A stretch of 64,000 nt of DNA from Whitmania pigra (lineage: Eukaryota; Annelida; Clitellata; Hirudinida; Haemopidae), in the NCBI GenBank assembly GCA_021613335.1, contig JAJTWR010000263.1, positions 1,151,001 to 1,215,000 on the forward strand, read 5' to 3'. Positions 26,600 to 36,970 of this stretch are shown here, one piece after another (within the stretch, counting starts at the first letter, position 1; every line of letters begins with the position of its first letter). Both the position numbers and the translations under genes were made by a program. Below the pieces are notes generated by a model that saw only the letters and a list, made by a program, of their open reading frames with translations, was not told the DNA's origin and searched no databases.

Positions 26600-28510
26600 G
26601 CGCAGCTACATTCCTTGGATGTAAAAGATAAAAGAAACTGAATTTTGTTTATTTTTCATTTATAGCATTACTTTTATTAAATTTGTGAAAAGCTAGGTTT
26701 TGGTTTATTGTTATATATTAGTTTATTTCCACAATTATTTCAGGTAATAATTAGTATTCTGTTAATTAACTGCGAATTAATACAAGTCAAATCAGTTTTC
26801 TGTTACTTGTCTTCCGCCAGCAGACGCTTATATAATGGTAAAAGCCTAGTCTCTATCATAGCTGAAGTTAGCAGACACTCAAATTTAATTTCTAATGCGA
26901 AGTTTCAAATTATAACATTTGGAAACTATGCTTTTCAAAAATGGTTATATATCAATTGTAGGGAGCTTTTCAATTTTTTGAAATTATTAGTAATTTATGG
27001 AATTAGTTTAAAAGTCTTCTTACTCACTAACATGTCGACCGATGAAATGTGCATGAAAATGTTCATTAAGATTTATACCTTCGAAATGTGTATGCCTTGT
27101 TAGTCTTTAAAATTGTGGACAACATACGTGCTTCAAATATCGCGAGACATCTTAAGTGGAAGTCCTTCCAGTATTAAATTGCCTTACAAGTACTTTTACT
27201 AAATAACCACGACATGTCGGCTGGTGAAATGTATATCAAAATGTTTGTTAAGATTTCTACTTTCGAAATACGTATGCCTTGAAAAGGCCACACCAAGAAT
27301 TGGGAAAAAGTCTGAGGTTGCTTGGTAAAATACAAGTAAAAGTTTTTTGATTACTTTGTTTTGTTGCCGATTTAACAATGTTTTGTCAAACTTGATGCAG
27401 GGTTAGTATATTGAATGTTATATGACAACCAAATGTGTAACATAATATAATATTCAAGGAGATCTTGGGTGATATGGAACTGGTAAACCATACCAGAGTT
27501 TATCTGAAATATATAATCGCCACAGAAGTAGTTTCAATCAGGTTTTTGGCTAGAAGATTTCTAACTGAATTATAACTTTTAGTAATTACATAATAATTAT
27601 AATGAAGACATACACAAAAAAATAGAACCTAAGACCTCAAGAAAAAAAGCCAATGGATTCTCAAGAATAACAGGAACTTGGTGATCCATTCAAGACTAGA
27701 TGATTTTATAATAAATTACATAGAAGTAAACAGAGGGCTCATTGATAGATTTTGCGAAACCTCAGGCCTAGCTAAGAGATATTTTTCTTAATGCAACGAT
27801 TATCACATTTATGTTTATGACATGTAAAAGCCATTGGAAAGATTGCCAAAGAAGTTTGCAGAGGCAGAAAAAATAAGAGCTCCAAATCCATTTATGTGAA
27901 TGATATTATATCTCCACTAGATTTTGAACTGGTGAGATTTATTCTTGAAATAATTTAGTGCATTATACCTATTGATTATAGTATACAGTCTAAGAAAGAG
28001 GATGATGATGACATTGTTATTGCTGATGAAGTTCCTGAATCTAAGAAGAAGGTGGTATCTCTAGTAGTTACAGATAATTAATTTATAAAATAATCCCATC
28101 ATTAATTTTGCTTTCACTAAAAAATGAATCTCACCAGACAAGAGACATCCTTGTCAGAACTTAATGTGGAGGAAAAGGCAAGCATTTTTATTATTTACCA
28201 AAATTTAGCTTAATGATACATAGAGATCTTCACCGGTGAATAACTTATCCCATTAATGGTCAATCTGGTCACAGGAGATCAGGGTTGCCAAGGACAACTG
28301 ATGTAGAAATTTAAGTTTTCAATGACCTATTACAATCGTCGATGAGGTTAGATCAGCGTTTAAAACCAGATATAAAAATGTTAACTTTATGATAGCGTAA
28401 AGTACACATAATTTTTGCAGAAATCCATCTCAAGAGTCATGTGGAACAATATGATCTGGTCACCTCCAAGCTCTCTAAATTAACTGCGATTTTCACGAGA
28501 TTTAACAATA
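26600..28510. other. Region without a confident gene
   Basis: Open frames on the plus strand are short and overlap. Three possible exon-like pieces occur. At 27,831-27,931 two frames are open and it ends in CTG|GTGAGA. At 27,982-28,081 there is an acidic, lysine-rich end. At about 28,124-28,507 the sequence starts MNLTRQETSLSELNVEEK and ends in an asparagine run before a stop. I could not join them in a consistent phase, so no gene is called. A direct repeat lies at 27,030-27,281. Confidence 0.3.
27030..27281. repeat. Direct repeat, two copies of about 70 bp
   Basis: Copies at 27,030-27,103 and 27,212-27,281 share ACATGTCG, GATGAAATGT/GGTGAAATGT, AAAATGTT, TTAAGATTT, TTCGAAAT and GTATGCCTTG in order, about 80% alike by eye. 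There is no sign that they code. Confidence 0.6.
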
Positions 28511-28629
28511 ACAATAATTAGTTTGACGTGTTGCCATTGCAATTGTATTCGTCACGATACATAATAAAAGTTGATGAAAAGTAATGTTTTATTAACGTCC
28601 GTTGCATAGCCAGATGATTAGGACAGTGC

Positions 28630-28699
28630 TCCCGCAGCGGGATTCGAATCCGTGCTGCAATCGTGAGAGGCCCAGCTTTAACCGTTAGGCCATGCGGGC
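28630..28699 (-). repeat. Degenerate tRNA(Glu)-like sequence / SINE head
   Basis: On the minus strand the sequence reads GCCCGCATGGCCTAACGG (A-box region), CTCTCA where tRNA-Glu(CTC) has its anticodon loop, and GGATTCGAATCCCGC (B box). The distal ends pair over CCCGCA / TGCGGG. The first acceptor pair, the anticodon stem and parts of the D and T stems are mispaired, so this is unlikely to be a functional tRNA. It is more likely a pseudogene or the head of a SINE running toward lower coordinates. Confidence 0.6.
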
Positions 28700-28744
28700 G
28701 CACTAAAAGTTGATAAATTTTCTCGAGATTGTTTATAAAGGTCT

Positions 28745-29140
28745 TACCTCCGGCTATGAGAGGCACTAGTTGGCCTTGTTATGCCGGTAACTGCTACCTG
28801 GACTGGAACGACTACGAAAGCTCTCAATGGCTTCATGTCGCATGCTATCCTGACCAGCCTTTCTTGTCGTTTCCTCGAGAGAACCTTATCCTGCCTCTTG
28901 GGGGATCTTGTCCTTGGCGAGAGACTCGGACACAATCGGAACTGTGGTGTGACTCCGGTCCGCTGTCGTCCGGCGTTTTACCTATCTGCAACTTTGCGAT
29001 AGTGTGCTGTCTCAGTGCCTCACACCCGCAATTTGATTTTGTTTGGTGGACTTTGAGTCTCCTCTCTGTTGCGAACTCTCCCACACGTACATGTTCCAAC
29101 TGGCACGCCATTGTCCTGGGCATTATTCAGAATCGAAAGT
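28745..29140. repeat. GC-rich island, probable dispersed repeat body
   Basis: About 400 bp have clearly higher GC than the surroundings and stay open in several frames on both strands (plus-strand frame 28,729-29,211, minus-strand frame 28,845-29,123) without splice signals. The predicted peptides resemble no family I know. It adjoins the tRNA-like sequence. Uniform composition, multiple open frames and that neighbour suggest a repeat or captured segment rather than a host gene. Confidence 0.4.
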
Positions 29141-29887
29141 ACGTTGGAAATGGTGACATTTTTGAATTAAGAAGAGTGAGCTGTGAGCTTATTAAAAAAC
29201 ATGAATTTTAAATAATGTGATGCCTTTGGGATCATGTTTATTGAAGTGACATGGAAGCAAACGATGTTGATATGGGTTTTGGTTGTAATTCCATACGAAT
29301 TACAGCTGAATTCAATGCTTTTGTTAAAAGCTCAATCACGTGAAGGAACAACAATTAGATTAAGCCAGTTTTTTCCATGTTTGCTTCAGATGCTAAGCTA
29401 CTAGGTTGTTGGACATGAAATGTTTGCACTTGATGAAACGTTGTTCCGTTCAGCTTTGAAGTTGTGATGGGAAAAGGAGTTGGGTAAAAATTTCGAACTA
29501 GAGCAAATATGATGGATTATCATGTAGTTCTCCGAGTAACTTGGTTGTACGGAAGTAAAGAATAGCTTAGCGAATAGCATTAGCTATTTAAGGTTAATTA
29601 ATCTATTCGAGACTACCCACAATGACCTATTCGGCTCAATACTAATAATGGCTTAATATTCACAGCGCTTTGCAAAAGAAAATGTTATTAAACAGACTAG
29701 CAAAAGAAATCAACTGCTTAAAATATCTGCACGAAAAATGTTACAGTAGAGTATTTCTAAACTGAAACTCAGAATTAAATGATTTATTGCGTCAAGATGT
29801 TACTTAATTAGATTAAACATCTAATTTGAAGAAACGCGATGACAGTTCAGGAATTAATAGTCTTAGAGGATGTTTTAAAAAAGATGA
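29140..29887. other. Intergenic, nothing recognised
   Basis: AT-rich sequence without convincing exons, downstream of the tail-anchored protein gene. Confidence 0.4.
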
Positions 29888-30802
29888 TTAGGTGAAGAAT
29901 TTATTCTTGACAATGGCAACAGTCACTCCGGCGGCCAGAAGCGAAGCTGCGGTAATGTACAAACTCTTAGAGTATGATGTTGTTTCCTCTTCCTTGGGAG
30001 GATAATAGCTCAACATTCTCCTGTATGCTGCCATGTCTTCGTCTTTCACTTTCCATGCGCTTTTCTTTTCCTTCTTATCCTAAGTAATAAATGCATGTAT
30101 AATCCGTGCATGTTTAATGCTTACATGTCCAACGCATACCTTCATCTCTAACCAATCGTCATATGTCTTGGAATGTTTAGTGTCATCACCTAAAAAAATT
30201 ATGGTTGGACATGAATCATATTTAATTGTATTAACTGAGTTGATTCAATTCACCTTCCAGTAAATCTTCTTCGTGGCTCTTCAATATTCTGCTACTTTGA
30301 GCCTTTAGACTCAAGCATCGCCTGGCCTTCTTCGGAGCTTCTTCTTCCTTTTCGGTTTCCTCGTCTATGTCCCTATGTTTCTCTTTTTCTTTTTCCCTTT
30401 CCTTTTCCCTTTCCATCTCCATATCTCCCGTCCTTTCTCGTCTTTTCTCTTTCGGAGTTTCTCGTCTTCTTTCCACTTCTCTGTCCTTTTCGACTCTCTT
30501 CTCTTTCCCGTCGGTGTATTTCATGAGAAAGTTAATAGCGTCATCATCTTGAATTTTCCTGCCGTCTCCAATGCTGCTGTCGCCTCTTCCAAAACTTCTA
30601 GAAGACAGTGAAGCTCCTCTGTTTCTTCCTTTCGAGTTTTCTAGTTTGCCAGCACTACCACTGCTCAAATGTTTTCTTTGTGGCTTTCTACAGCGTAAGT
30701 AGAAATTTCGAAATAAATTTATAAACTCCATATTTAATAAATGGTAGCAACAATTAGTCATTCCACTTACTGTTCGGTATCAGAATCAAATGTGACGACC
30801 AT
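29888..30802 (-). CDS. Predicted tail-anchored, highly charged protein of unknown function
   Basis: Four exons join with consistent phase (30,771-30,802; 30,254-30,687; 30,140-30,189; 29,888-30,079), giving 235 residues. The N-terminus is MVVTFDSDTEQKPQRKH. A serine/glycine/arginine-rich stretch follows, then about 70 residues of almost pure Arg/Glu/Lys/Asp (for example MEMEREKEREKEKEKHRDID), predicted to form a single charged helix. The protein ends with one hydrophobic segment (SLYITAASLLAAGVTVAIV) and a short basic tail, NKFFT. There is no signal peptide, so a C-terminal tail anchor is inferred; the modest hydrophobicity and basic tail fit mitochondrial outer membrane or ER. I do not recognise the family. 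Confidence 0.75.
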
Positions 30803-31340
30803 GGTTGGTTTGTTTTGATTTAATTGAAGCTGGAATAAGTTTGAAGATGTTTCTGCGAGTTGCGAAGTTCTTTAACGCTTAAGTGTTTACTTGTGGATGA
30901 CGCAATTTGTATAAGTGACGAATTATTTGAGATTCCGTTTTATTTGATATGAACCTAGAATTGAGTGTCAACGATTTAAGTCAAATTAAAAAAAGAACAT
31001 TTAAATGAGTTTTCTTGAAAGTTTTCGCTTAGCGAAAATGATTTACTTCATTTACATTCGCATACAAATTAATGACATTAACCTTGTAAAAACATGTTTT
31101 TTTTTTAATAGAATGAACCTTAGTTAATATTTAACCTTTAAAAATTCAATTACCATTGAAGTAATTAATAATCTATGGCTACGTCATCAAATACTTCAAA
31201 CTAAATCTGTTCAATAGATGTCCATTGCACGATTGCAGAAACATTGTCTAACATAAATAATTCACAACATTTTATTTAACATAACGACTTAACGAAATTC
31301 AAAGAGACTTTTGATTTTGCAAGTTCATTCCAGTGTGCAA
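30803..31340. other. Intergenic, nothing recognised
   Basis: AT-rich spacer between the tail-anchored protein start and the C-type lectin stop. It should contain the promoter of the former and the 3' UTR of the latter. Confidence 0.4.
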
Positions 31341-32328
31341 TCAATGTTGATCTTCTTCACAAAGTACGCAATATTTGGTCGAACAGTCCTCGTCGTTTAG
31401 AGTAGCATCGTACCACAAATTGACACAAACTTCTTTACCATCAAAATCAGACTTTCCTTTGTACCAAAGATTTTCGTCTGTAAACTCTGCACTGGAATTT
31501 GTAAACGGTTTCCACTGGAAGGAAGTTCTGGATTGAGTTCTTTGACCCGCTGTCCAGAGCGGCAAGCGAATTGGGTTTGCTCTGGTGCATGCTTTTTTAT
31601 CTAGATCTTTGCAATAAATATTTTTATTCTCTTTCTACTTCTTTTTATTCAAAATCCACATTAAAACATTTTATAATGAATTTAACTGAAGAAATGACAA
31701 ATTATTTGTCATTGGCTACCTTGGAGAGATTTGAGATATCCAATTACGGCATACTTCTTGCTGTTTGCTAATATGATTGGATGAGAAGAACGATGGATTC
31801 TATTGCAAACGTTCCTGGCCTCACTCCAATTCCATGCTCCGACCACGAGCTGGAGGCAGGGTTGACCGTCTTGTACGCGTTCAAATCCTTGCGAACATTC
31901 CCGCTCTACGAAAACAAATATTTTTCTGATTGTTTCTTTTATTAGTTTTATTATTAGTAAATTATTATTAGATTTTTATTAGTAAATTAAATTGTATCTG
32001 TGTGAATGAATTAACCTCGTCTTTGAAAAATTAAACAATCTCCGCCTTTTATGTCCAAATGATTGTTTGCAGGCAATCTTGATGGAAATAAAACACAAAT
32101 ATGTCCATGAACCTTATAACTAATTCTGACACACATCTTGGTGCTCTGCAAGCATGCTGTAATGCATTTAATGCAGGAGGTAGTGGATAATTTGGCCGTG
32201 GGCTGGGTCATCAAGGAACATGAAACTCGGCTGTGGAGCAGTTTGAAATTTTCCGACGTAGTTTTGTTCGAGGAAAGGATTATTAGAAGAATTATAAGCA
32301 ATGAAATAAACTTGTCTTGCATGATCAA
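31341..32328 (-). CDS. Secreted C-type lectin domain protein
   Basis: Three exons (32,016-32,328; 31,720-31,905; 31,341-31,600) join in frame to 252 residues. Residues 1-25 are a signal peptide (KFISLLIILLIILSS core). The next 80 residues are cysteine-rich (SCIKCITACLQSTKMCVRIS), reminiscent of a PAN/apple-like module. The C-terminal domain is a C-type lectin fold: CSQGFERVQDGQPCLQL, WNWSEARNVC, LWTAGQR, VCVNLWYDATLNDEDC and YCVLCE. The usual EPN/QPD sugar-specificity triplet and the WND calcium motif are not present in standard form (NDED instead), so classical calcium-dependent sugar binding is doubtful. Secretion is inferred from the signal peptide and lack of membrane segments. Confidence 0.85.
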
Positions 32329-32843
32329 ACAAAATTTTATTTATCCTGAATCCTTACTTTAAAATCAGCTTTATGAAAATCTAAAACACCTTTCTTCAAA
32401 ATATATAAAATAGCGGACGCATTTTGTACGAACTAAATGTCCGTGAGTGATCGTTTATTTAATAATGGAGAACAGGTCGCGAGTAAACCTCTTTATTTGT
32501 TGTAAAAGTATTTACCCTTAGGACAATCAAATTGGTCACAAACAACAAGTTATTGATTCTATATAAATTTTAAGAAGGGAAACAAAAAGCGTTATGCACT
32601 CTGTGAACAAAATAAATTGCTTTGTGAATTTTGAAGTAATCCTTTGGGTAATAATAATTTGGAGCTAGCAATTTTTTAAGAATACAAACCATCTATTTTC
32701 CACATTTTTGCACAAAATTAAATGTTTTAATAATGTATCATTTACAAATTAATTTGTTTAAGATTAAGCTTTTTAATTTTTGTTTTTAACGACGCCAGGG
32801 ACAGTTTAAGCGTGTGTGTGTTGTGATCGATTATCGTTCGAAA
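32329..32843. other. Intergenic between divergent lectin and DDX24 genes
   Basis: Roughly 500 bp of AT-rich sequence that must hold both promoters. No motif stands out. An in-frame ATG at 32,814 lies 10 codons upstream of the chosen DDX24 start. Confidence 0.4.
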
Positions 32844-35800
32844 ATGAAGAGAATCGTGGCAAAAAAGAAATGGGAAACAGTAAAATTTAACAAAGACGAC
32901 AACGACGACCGTTTTGCTGACTTGATAGAGTTTCAAGAACTTACGGATTATGTCGTTGAGGATGTCTCTGATTTAACGAAAAGCAAAGCCAAAAAAGTAC
33001 GCCTATTGAATCAGATAATGATTAGATAATGGTATTTTATTGTTACATACTTATTTTTTATTTTGGCAATAAGAGAAAAGCTAGTCAAATTGATCTAAAT
33101 GATCAATCTAAAAAACCCAAATTGGATGATGGAAATAATGGAACGCAAAAAATGGGTTAGACATTTTTTTAAATCCTAGACGTTTTAACTTGTTCTTAAC
33201 ATGTCTCAATAATTACATATTTTACTGCTTAATCAACATAGTGCGACTTAACTTGATTTAATGAGGCATTTACATTTTCAAAATTCAACTGCTTTTTAAT
33301 TGTATAGTAATTTAATAATACTAGCAAAAATGAGCAAGAAGAAGAGAAAGCAAAAAATTAAACATCATGAAAAAGTTGAGTCAATAGACACTAAACCCAC
33401 AAAAGATGATATTAACAGCCACAATGAATCTAGTGATGATGACAGCCATAATGAATCAGCAGGTGAGACTTACTTAACTTAATTATTTTTTTCAGCGTGG
33501 TAGGTACTGGTCACCAATGCAAAACTAATGCATTTTAGTAAAGATTGTTTTAAAATGATAAATATTAAAAAACAAATTAATGCAGCAAAAACTTGCTGAT
33601 TATCCAAATGAATTATGTGGCATTGTCATTGTAGTTTGTGATGACAGTAATAATTTTGCAAAATAATATTAATAATTTTATGACAACAGAAGACCCGAAG
33701 GTTAATCTTGATGGAATGTCAGACTGGGTCCCATTGTTTGTTCCTCCTGAAGTTCTTCGTGCTCTGAAAGAGAAAAACTTCACTTCACCGACACCAATCC
33801 AGTCTCTTGCTCTTCCGTCCGCCATTAGAGACAGATTGGACATAATTGGAGCTGCTGAAACTGTAAGGAAGTTTTTGAAAAGCTGTTATTAATAAATAAG
33901 TAGGTTAACTAAAAAAGTAAAAATTAAACAATCAGATTAATTACTCAAATATTTGTTGAAGCATTGTTAAATTATAAAGGCAATTATTAATATTACTGTT
34001 GTTATTATCATTACTAATCATTAATTCGATTATTATCTTGTACATCGCTACAATCAGTTACAATTATTTACAGGGCAGTGGAAAGACCCTCGCATTTGCC
34101 ATTCCAATCGTAGCCCGTCTGCTTCAAATGGAACATGAACAGGAGCAGCAAGTTGAAGCTATGGATGTTGATGAAGATGTGAAAGATGATGACGCTAATG
34201 AAGAGGACAATGATGTTGACAATGTAGAGGATGAGGAAGGGAATGATGATGATGATGACGACGATGACGATGATGATGAGGGTGATGATGTAGAAGACAA
34301 AGAAGATGAAGAAAATGTTGATGCTGATGAGAGCAAACAAGTTGAGTCTGTGAAAAGAAAAAGCCTGAAGGCTCTCATACTGACTCCAACAAGAGAATTG
34401 GCCTTGCAGATCAAGGAACACATTGAGGCCATAACAAAGTATACGAACATAAAAGTGAGCCTCATTTATCTTTTAAACAATCGTCAAATGTGATATGATC
34501 ATTAATAGCTGAATATGGATTGCAAACATAATTACGCATGTATGATAAAGGTATTAAAATGCAAATTGTAGATGTATATTATTAGGTAGTTTAACATTAA
34601 TGTCTCTAAATCAACAAATGATATTAATTTAATTGAGTAATTTTTTTCAATTGTGCAATAATGGTGAGATAGATTTATTATTAAATTAAACCGCTTTCAT
34701 GCAGTGTGTTGTACTTGTGGGAGGTTTGGCTGCCGTGAAACAAATGCGAAAGTTGAGCGAGCAACCTGAAATTGTCATAGCCACACCTGGAAGGCTCTGG
34801 CAGCTTATTCAAGATGTGAGTTCTAAGATATTATTTCATGTGCTTATGAAACTGAATGCATTCCATTCAAATAATAATTATTACTTCTACCAAATAAATA
34901 GAATATTCTGCATTTATTTCCAGAGAGAGCCTCATGTTTTCAGAATGGAGGGACTGAAATTCCTAGTGATTGATGAGGTGGACAGGATGATGGAACAAAA
35001 TCATTTTGTAGAACTTGAGCAGATTCTAAATCACGTCCATCAGAAATGGTGAGTAGATGGAATTGTTATTGTTATGATGACATAATACATTTCATTGATT
35101 TTTTGTCTCTAGCCATCAAAAGAAACAGGTGTTTGTCTTCTCAGCCACTCTCACTTTTGTCCACTCAAAGCCAAAGAGGCTGGATTTAAAGAAGAAGAAG
35201 AAGAGAATGAAGGATCTGACAGTTGAAGAAAAACTGAGTTGGTTTTTGTGATCAAGCACCATCATTATTTAATGATGTCATTCAAATTTCAAACTGATTG
35301 AACACAATTTATTTTTGCATTCATTAATAATAATAATAATATTAATATAATATATATTTTATTAATTGAACCACTTTCATTCTCTCATCTCAGATTCTCT
35401 CAAGACTAAGCTTCACATGTCGAACAAACCAAAAGTATTCGACCTCACGAAGGGCAGGAATATGACGGCCCAGCAGTTGGTTGAAAAGAAAGTGAATTGT
35501 CAAGCTGATGAAAAGGACATATATCTGTATTACTTCCTCAAAACCCACCCAGGAAGAACAATCATTTTTGCTAACAGCAAAGAGATCATTAAAAAGATCA
35601 ACTCACTTATGGCTGTTCTTTACTTTTCACCAATTCGTCTTTGTGCAGATATGGACCAAAAGATGAGACTCAAAAATGTGGAAAGATTCAAAGGTTGGCC
35701 ACATCAAGCAGGCATTTTTGTTGCTTGTTAGCTTAATATATCTGGACTAATTAGATATCCAAGTAAAATAATAACTGACGTAACAACTATGACAAGTTTA

Positions 35801-36881
35801 AACATTTTGCCAAACAGAGCTTGAGAATGGGTTGTTAATTGCTACTGATGTTGCTGCAAGAGGCCTTGACATTCCAGATGTCCAATATGTTGTCCACTAT
35901 CATGTCCCAATGACAGCAGAAGTTTGATCCTTGACTCATTCTAATGACTCAGTGTGATGCAAATTCTCAAGTTGATGCAAATTTTGTATTTTCAGAACTA
36001 TGTGCACAGGTCGGGAAGAACTGCAAGATCAAACAAGGCTGGTTTGAGTGTGATCCTCATTTCGCCACAGGAGGAAAATGTTTTCCAGAGAATTATGACT
36101 AACCTCAAGAAAGGTACTTCACATTTTTATTTTAAGCTGTTACAAAACTTAAAATTCAATTTGGTTTCGCAACAGAATTCACAAACCTATGACATCAAAT
36201 TTCATGATTATATTAAACAAATATTAATAAGTAAACTGTCATATTTGATTGATGAAGGGCTTCTTAAAGTTTCTTAAAAAATTGTTTCAGGTAAAGATTT
36301 GCCAGGGCTTGATGTGGACAGATCAAAATACCAACCAATGGTGCAGGTGGTGAAGTTGGCTCAAACCATTGAAAAAGAAAGACATAGGTCTGTTAACTGG
36401 ACAGCCATATTATAGAAGAAACAATTATCATTTGTTTAATTTTAGTTTCAAATATATTGTCTATAATCTTCAACAATCAAATCTTTCAGAGATAGGAAGC
36501 AGAGAAATCAGAAAAATTGGCTGAATCGATTGGCTGAGGAGGCTGACATGATATTTGATGATGATGATGATGGCAAGAGGTCAGTGTTGAATGTTCATTT
36601 TAAGGCATTCCATTCAAAGTGATTATTTCAATGCAAATTGCATTCCAGCAATGGTGAACACACAAAAGAGATGGAACACAGCATATGGAAACGGAAGATT
36701 GAAGGTCTTCAGATGGAATTGAATCAGCTGCTTGGAATTGAAAGCAAATCAAAAAGGTGAATTCAAATGCCCCTTAGCCTCTAATGACAGAAATAACTTT
36801 GAAAATCCTTTGCATAGTGATTTACTGATTGATACATGATCAAATTGCAGGAAGAAAAAAAAGAAAAACCAGAAGCCCTGA
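32844..36881 (+). CDS. DDX24: DEAD-box ATP-dependent RNA helicase DDX24 (yeast Mak5-like)
   Basis: DDX24/Mak5 acts in the nucleolus in large ribosomal subunit assembly. Fifteen exons join in frame: 32,844-32,996; 33,074-33,155; 33,325-33,462; 33,690-33,862; 34,074-34,454; 34,705-34,815; 34,924-35,048; 35,113-35,237; 35,394-35,693; 35,818-35,921; 35,996-36,113; 36,291-36,387; 36,490-36,579; 36,649-36,756; 36,851-36,881. Motifs in order: [14 protein letters not shown] (Q motif), AAETGSGKT (I), PTRELA (Ia), TPGRL, IDEVDRM (II), SAT (III), [13 protein letters not shown] (V), HRSGRTAR (VI). DDX24-type features are the N-terminal FQELTDY and a long acidic Asp/Glu insert between motifs I and Ia. Motif II reads DEVD rather than DEAD. 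The C-terminus is a lysine-rich tail, likely nucleolar. The start at 32,844 was chosen for resemblance to the family N-terminus. Confidence 0.95.
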
Positions 36882-36898
36882 AAATTTATGAAATTGTC

Positions 36899-36904
36899 TT
36901 TATT
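36899..36904 (-). terminator. Poly(A) signal of CFAP70 (AATAAA on minus strand)
   Basis: Minus-strand AATAAA, 66 bases past the CFAP70 stop and one base away from the plus-strand signal of DDX24. If used, CFAP70 transcripts would end inside the last DDX24 exon. Confidence 0.55.
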
Positions 36905-36905
36905 A

Positions 36906-36911
36906 AATAAA
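36906..36911 (+). terminator. Poly(A) signal of DDX24 (AATAAA)
   Basis: AATAAA lies 25 bases past the DDX24 stop, the closest signal on this strand. It overlaps the expected 3' UTR of CFAP70 on the other strand. Confidence 0.6.
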
Positions 36912-36970
36912 AATTTCTCAGCACAAACATTTCATGTCTTTCTTAGTCTCTGCAAAATTTCAAATATCTT

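Noticed and set aside
26708..27103. 131-codon open frame
   Set aside because: AT-rich Leu/Ile/Phe/Asn composition and overlap with a direct repeat; no homology recognised.
28630..28699. Functional tRNA-Glu gene
   Set aside because: First acceptor pair, anticodon stem and parts of the D and T stems do not pair.
28729..29211. 160-codon plus-strand protein
   Set aside because: Several frames on both strands are open over the same GC-rich segment, there are no splice or start signals of note, and no family resemblance; more likely a repeat.
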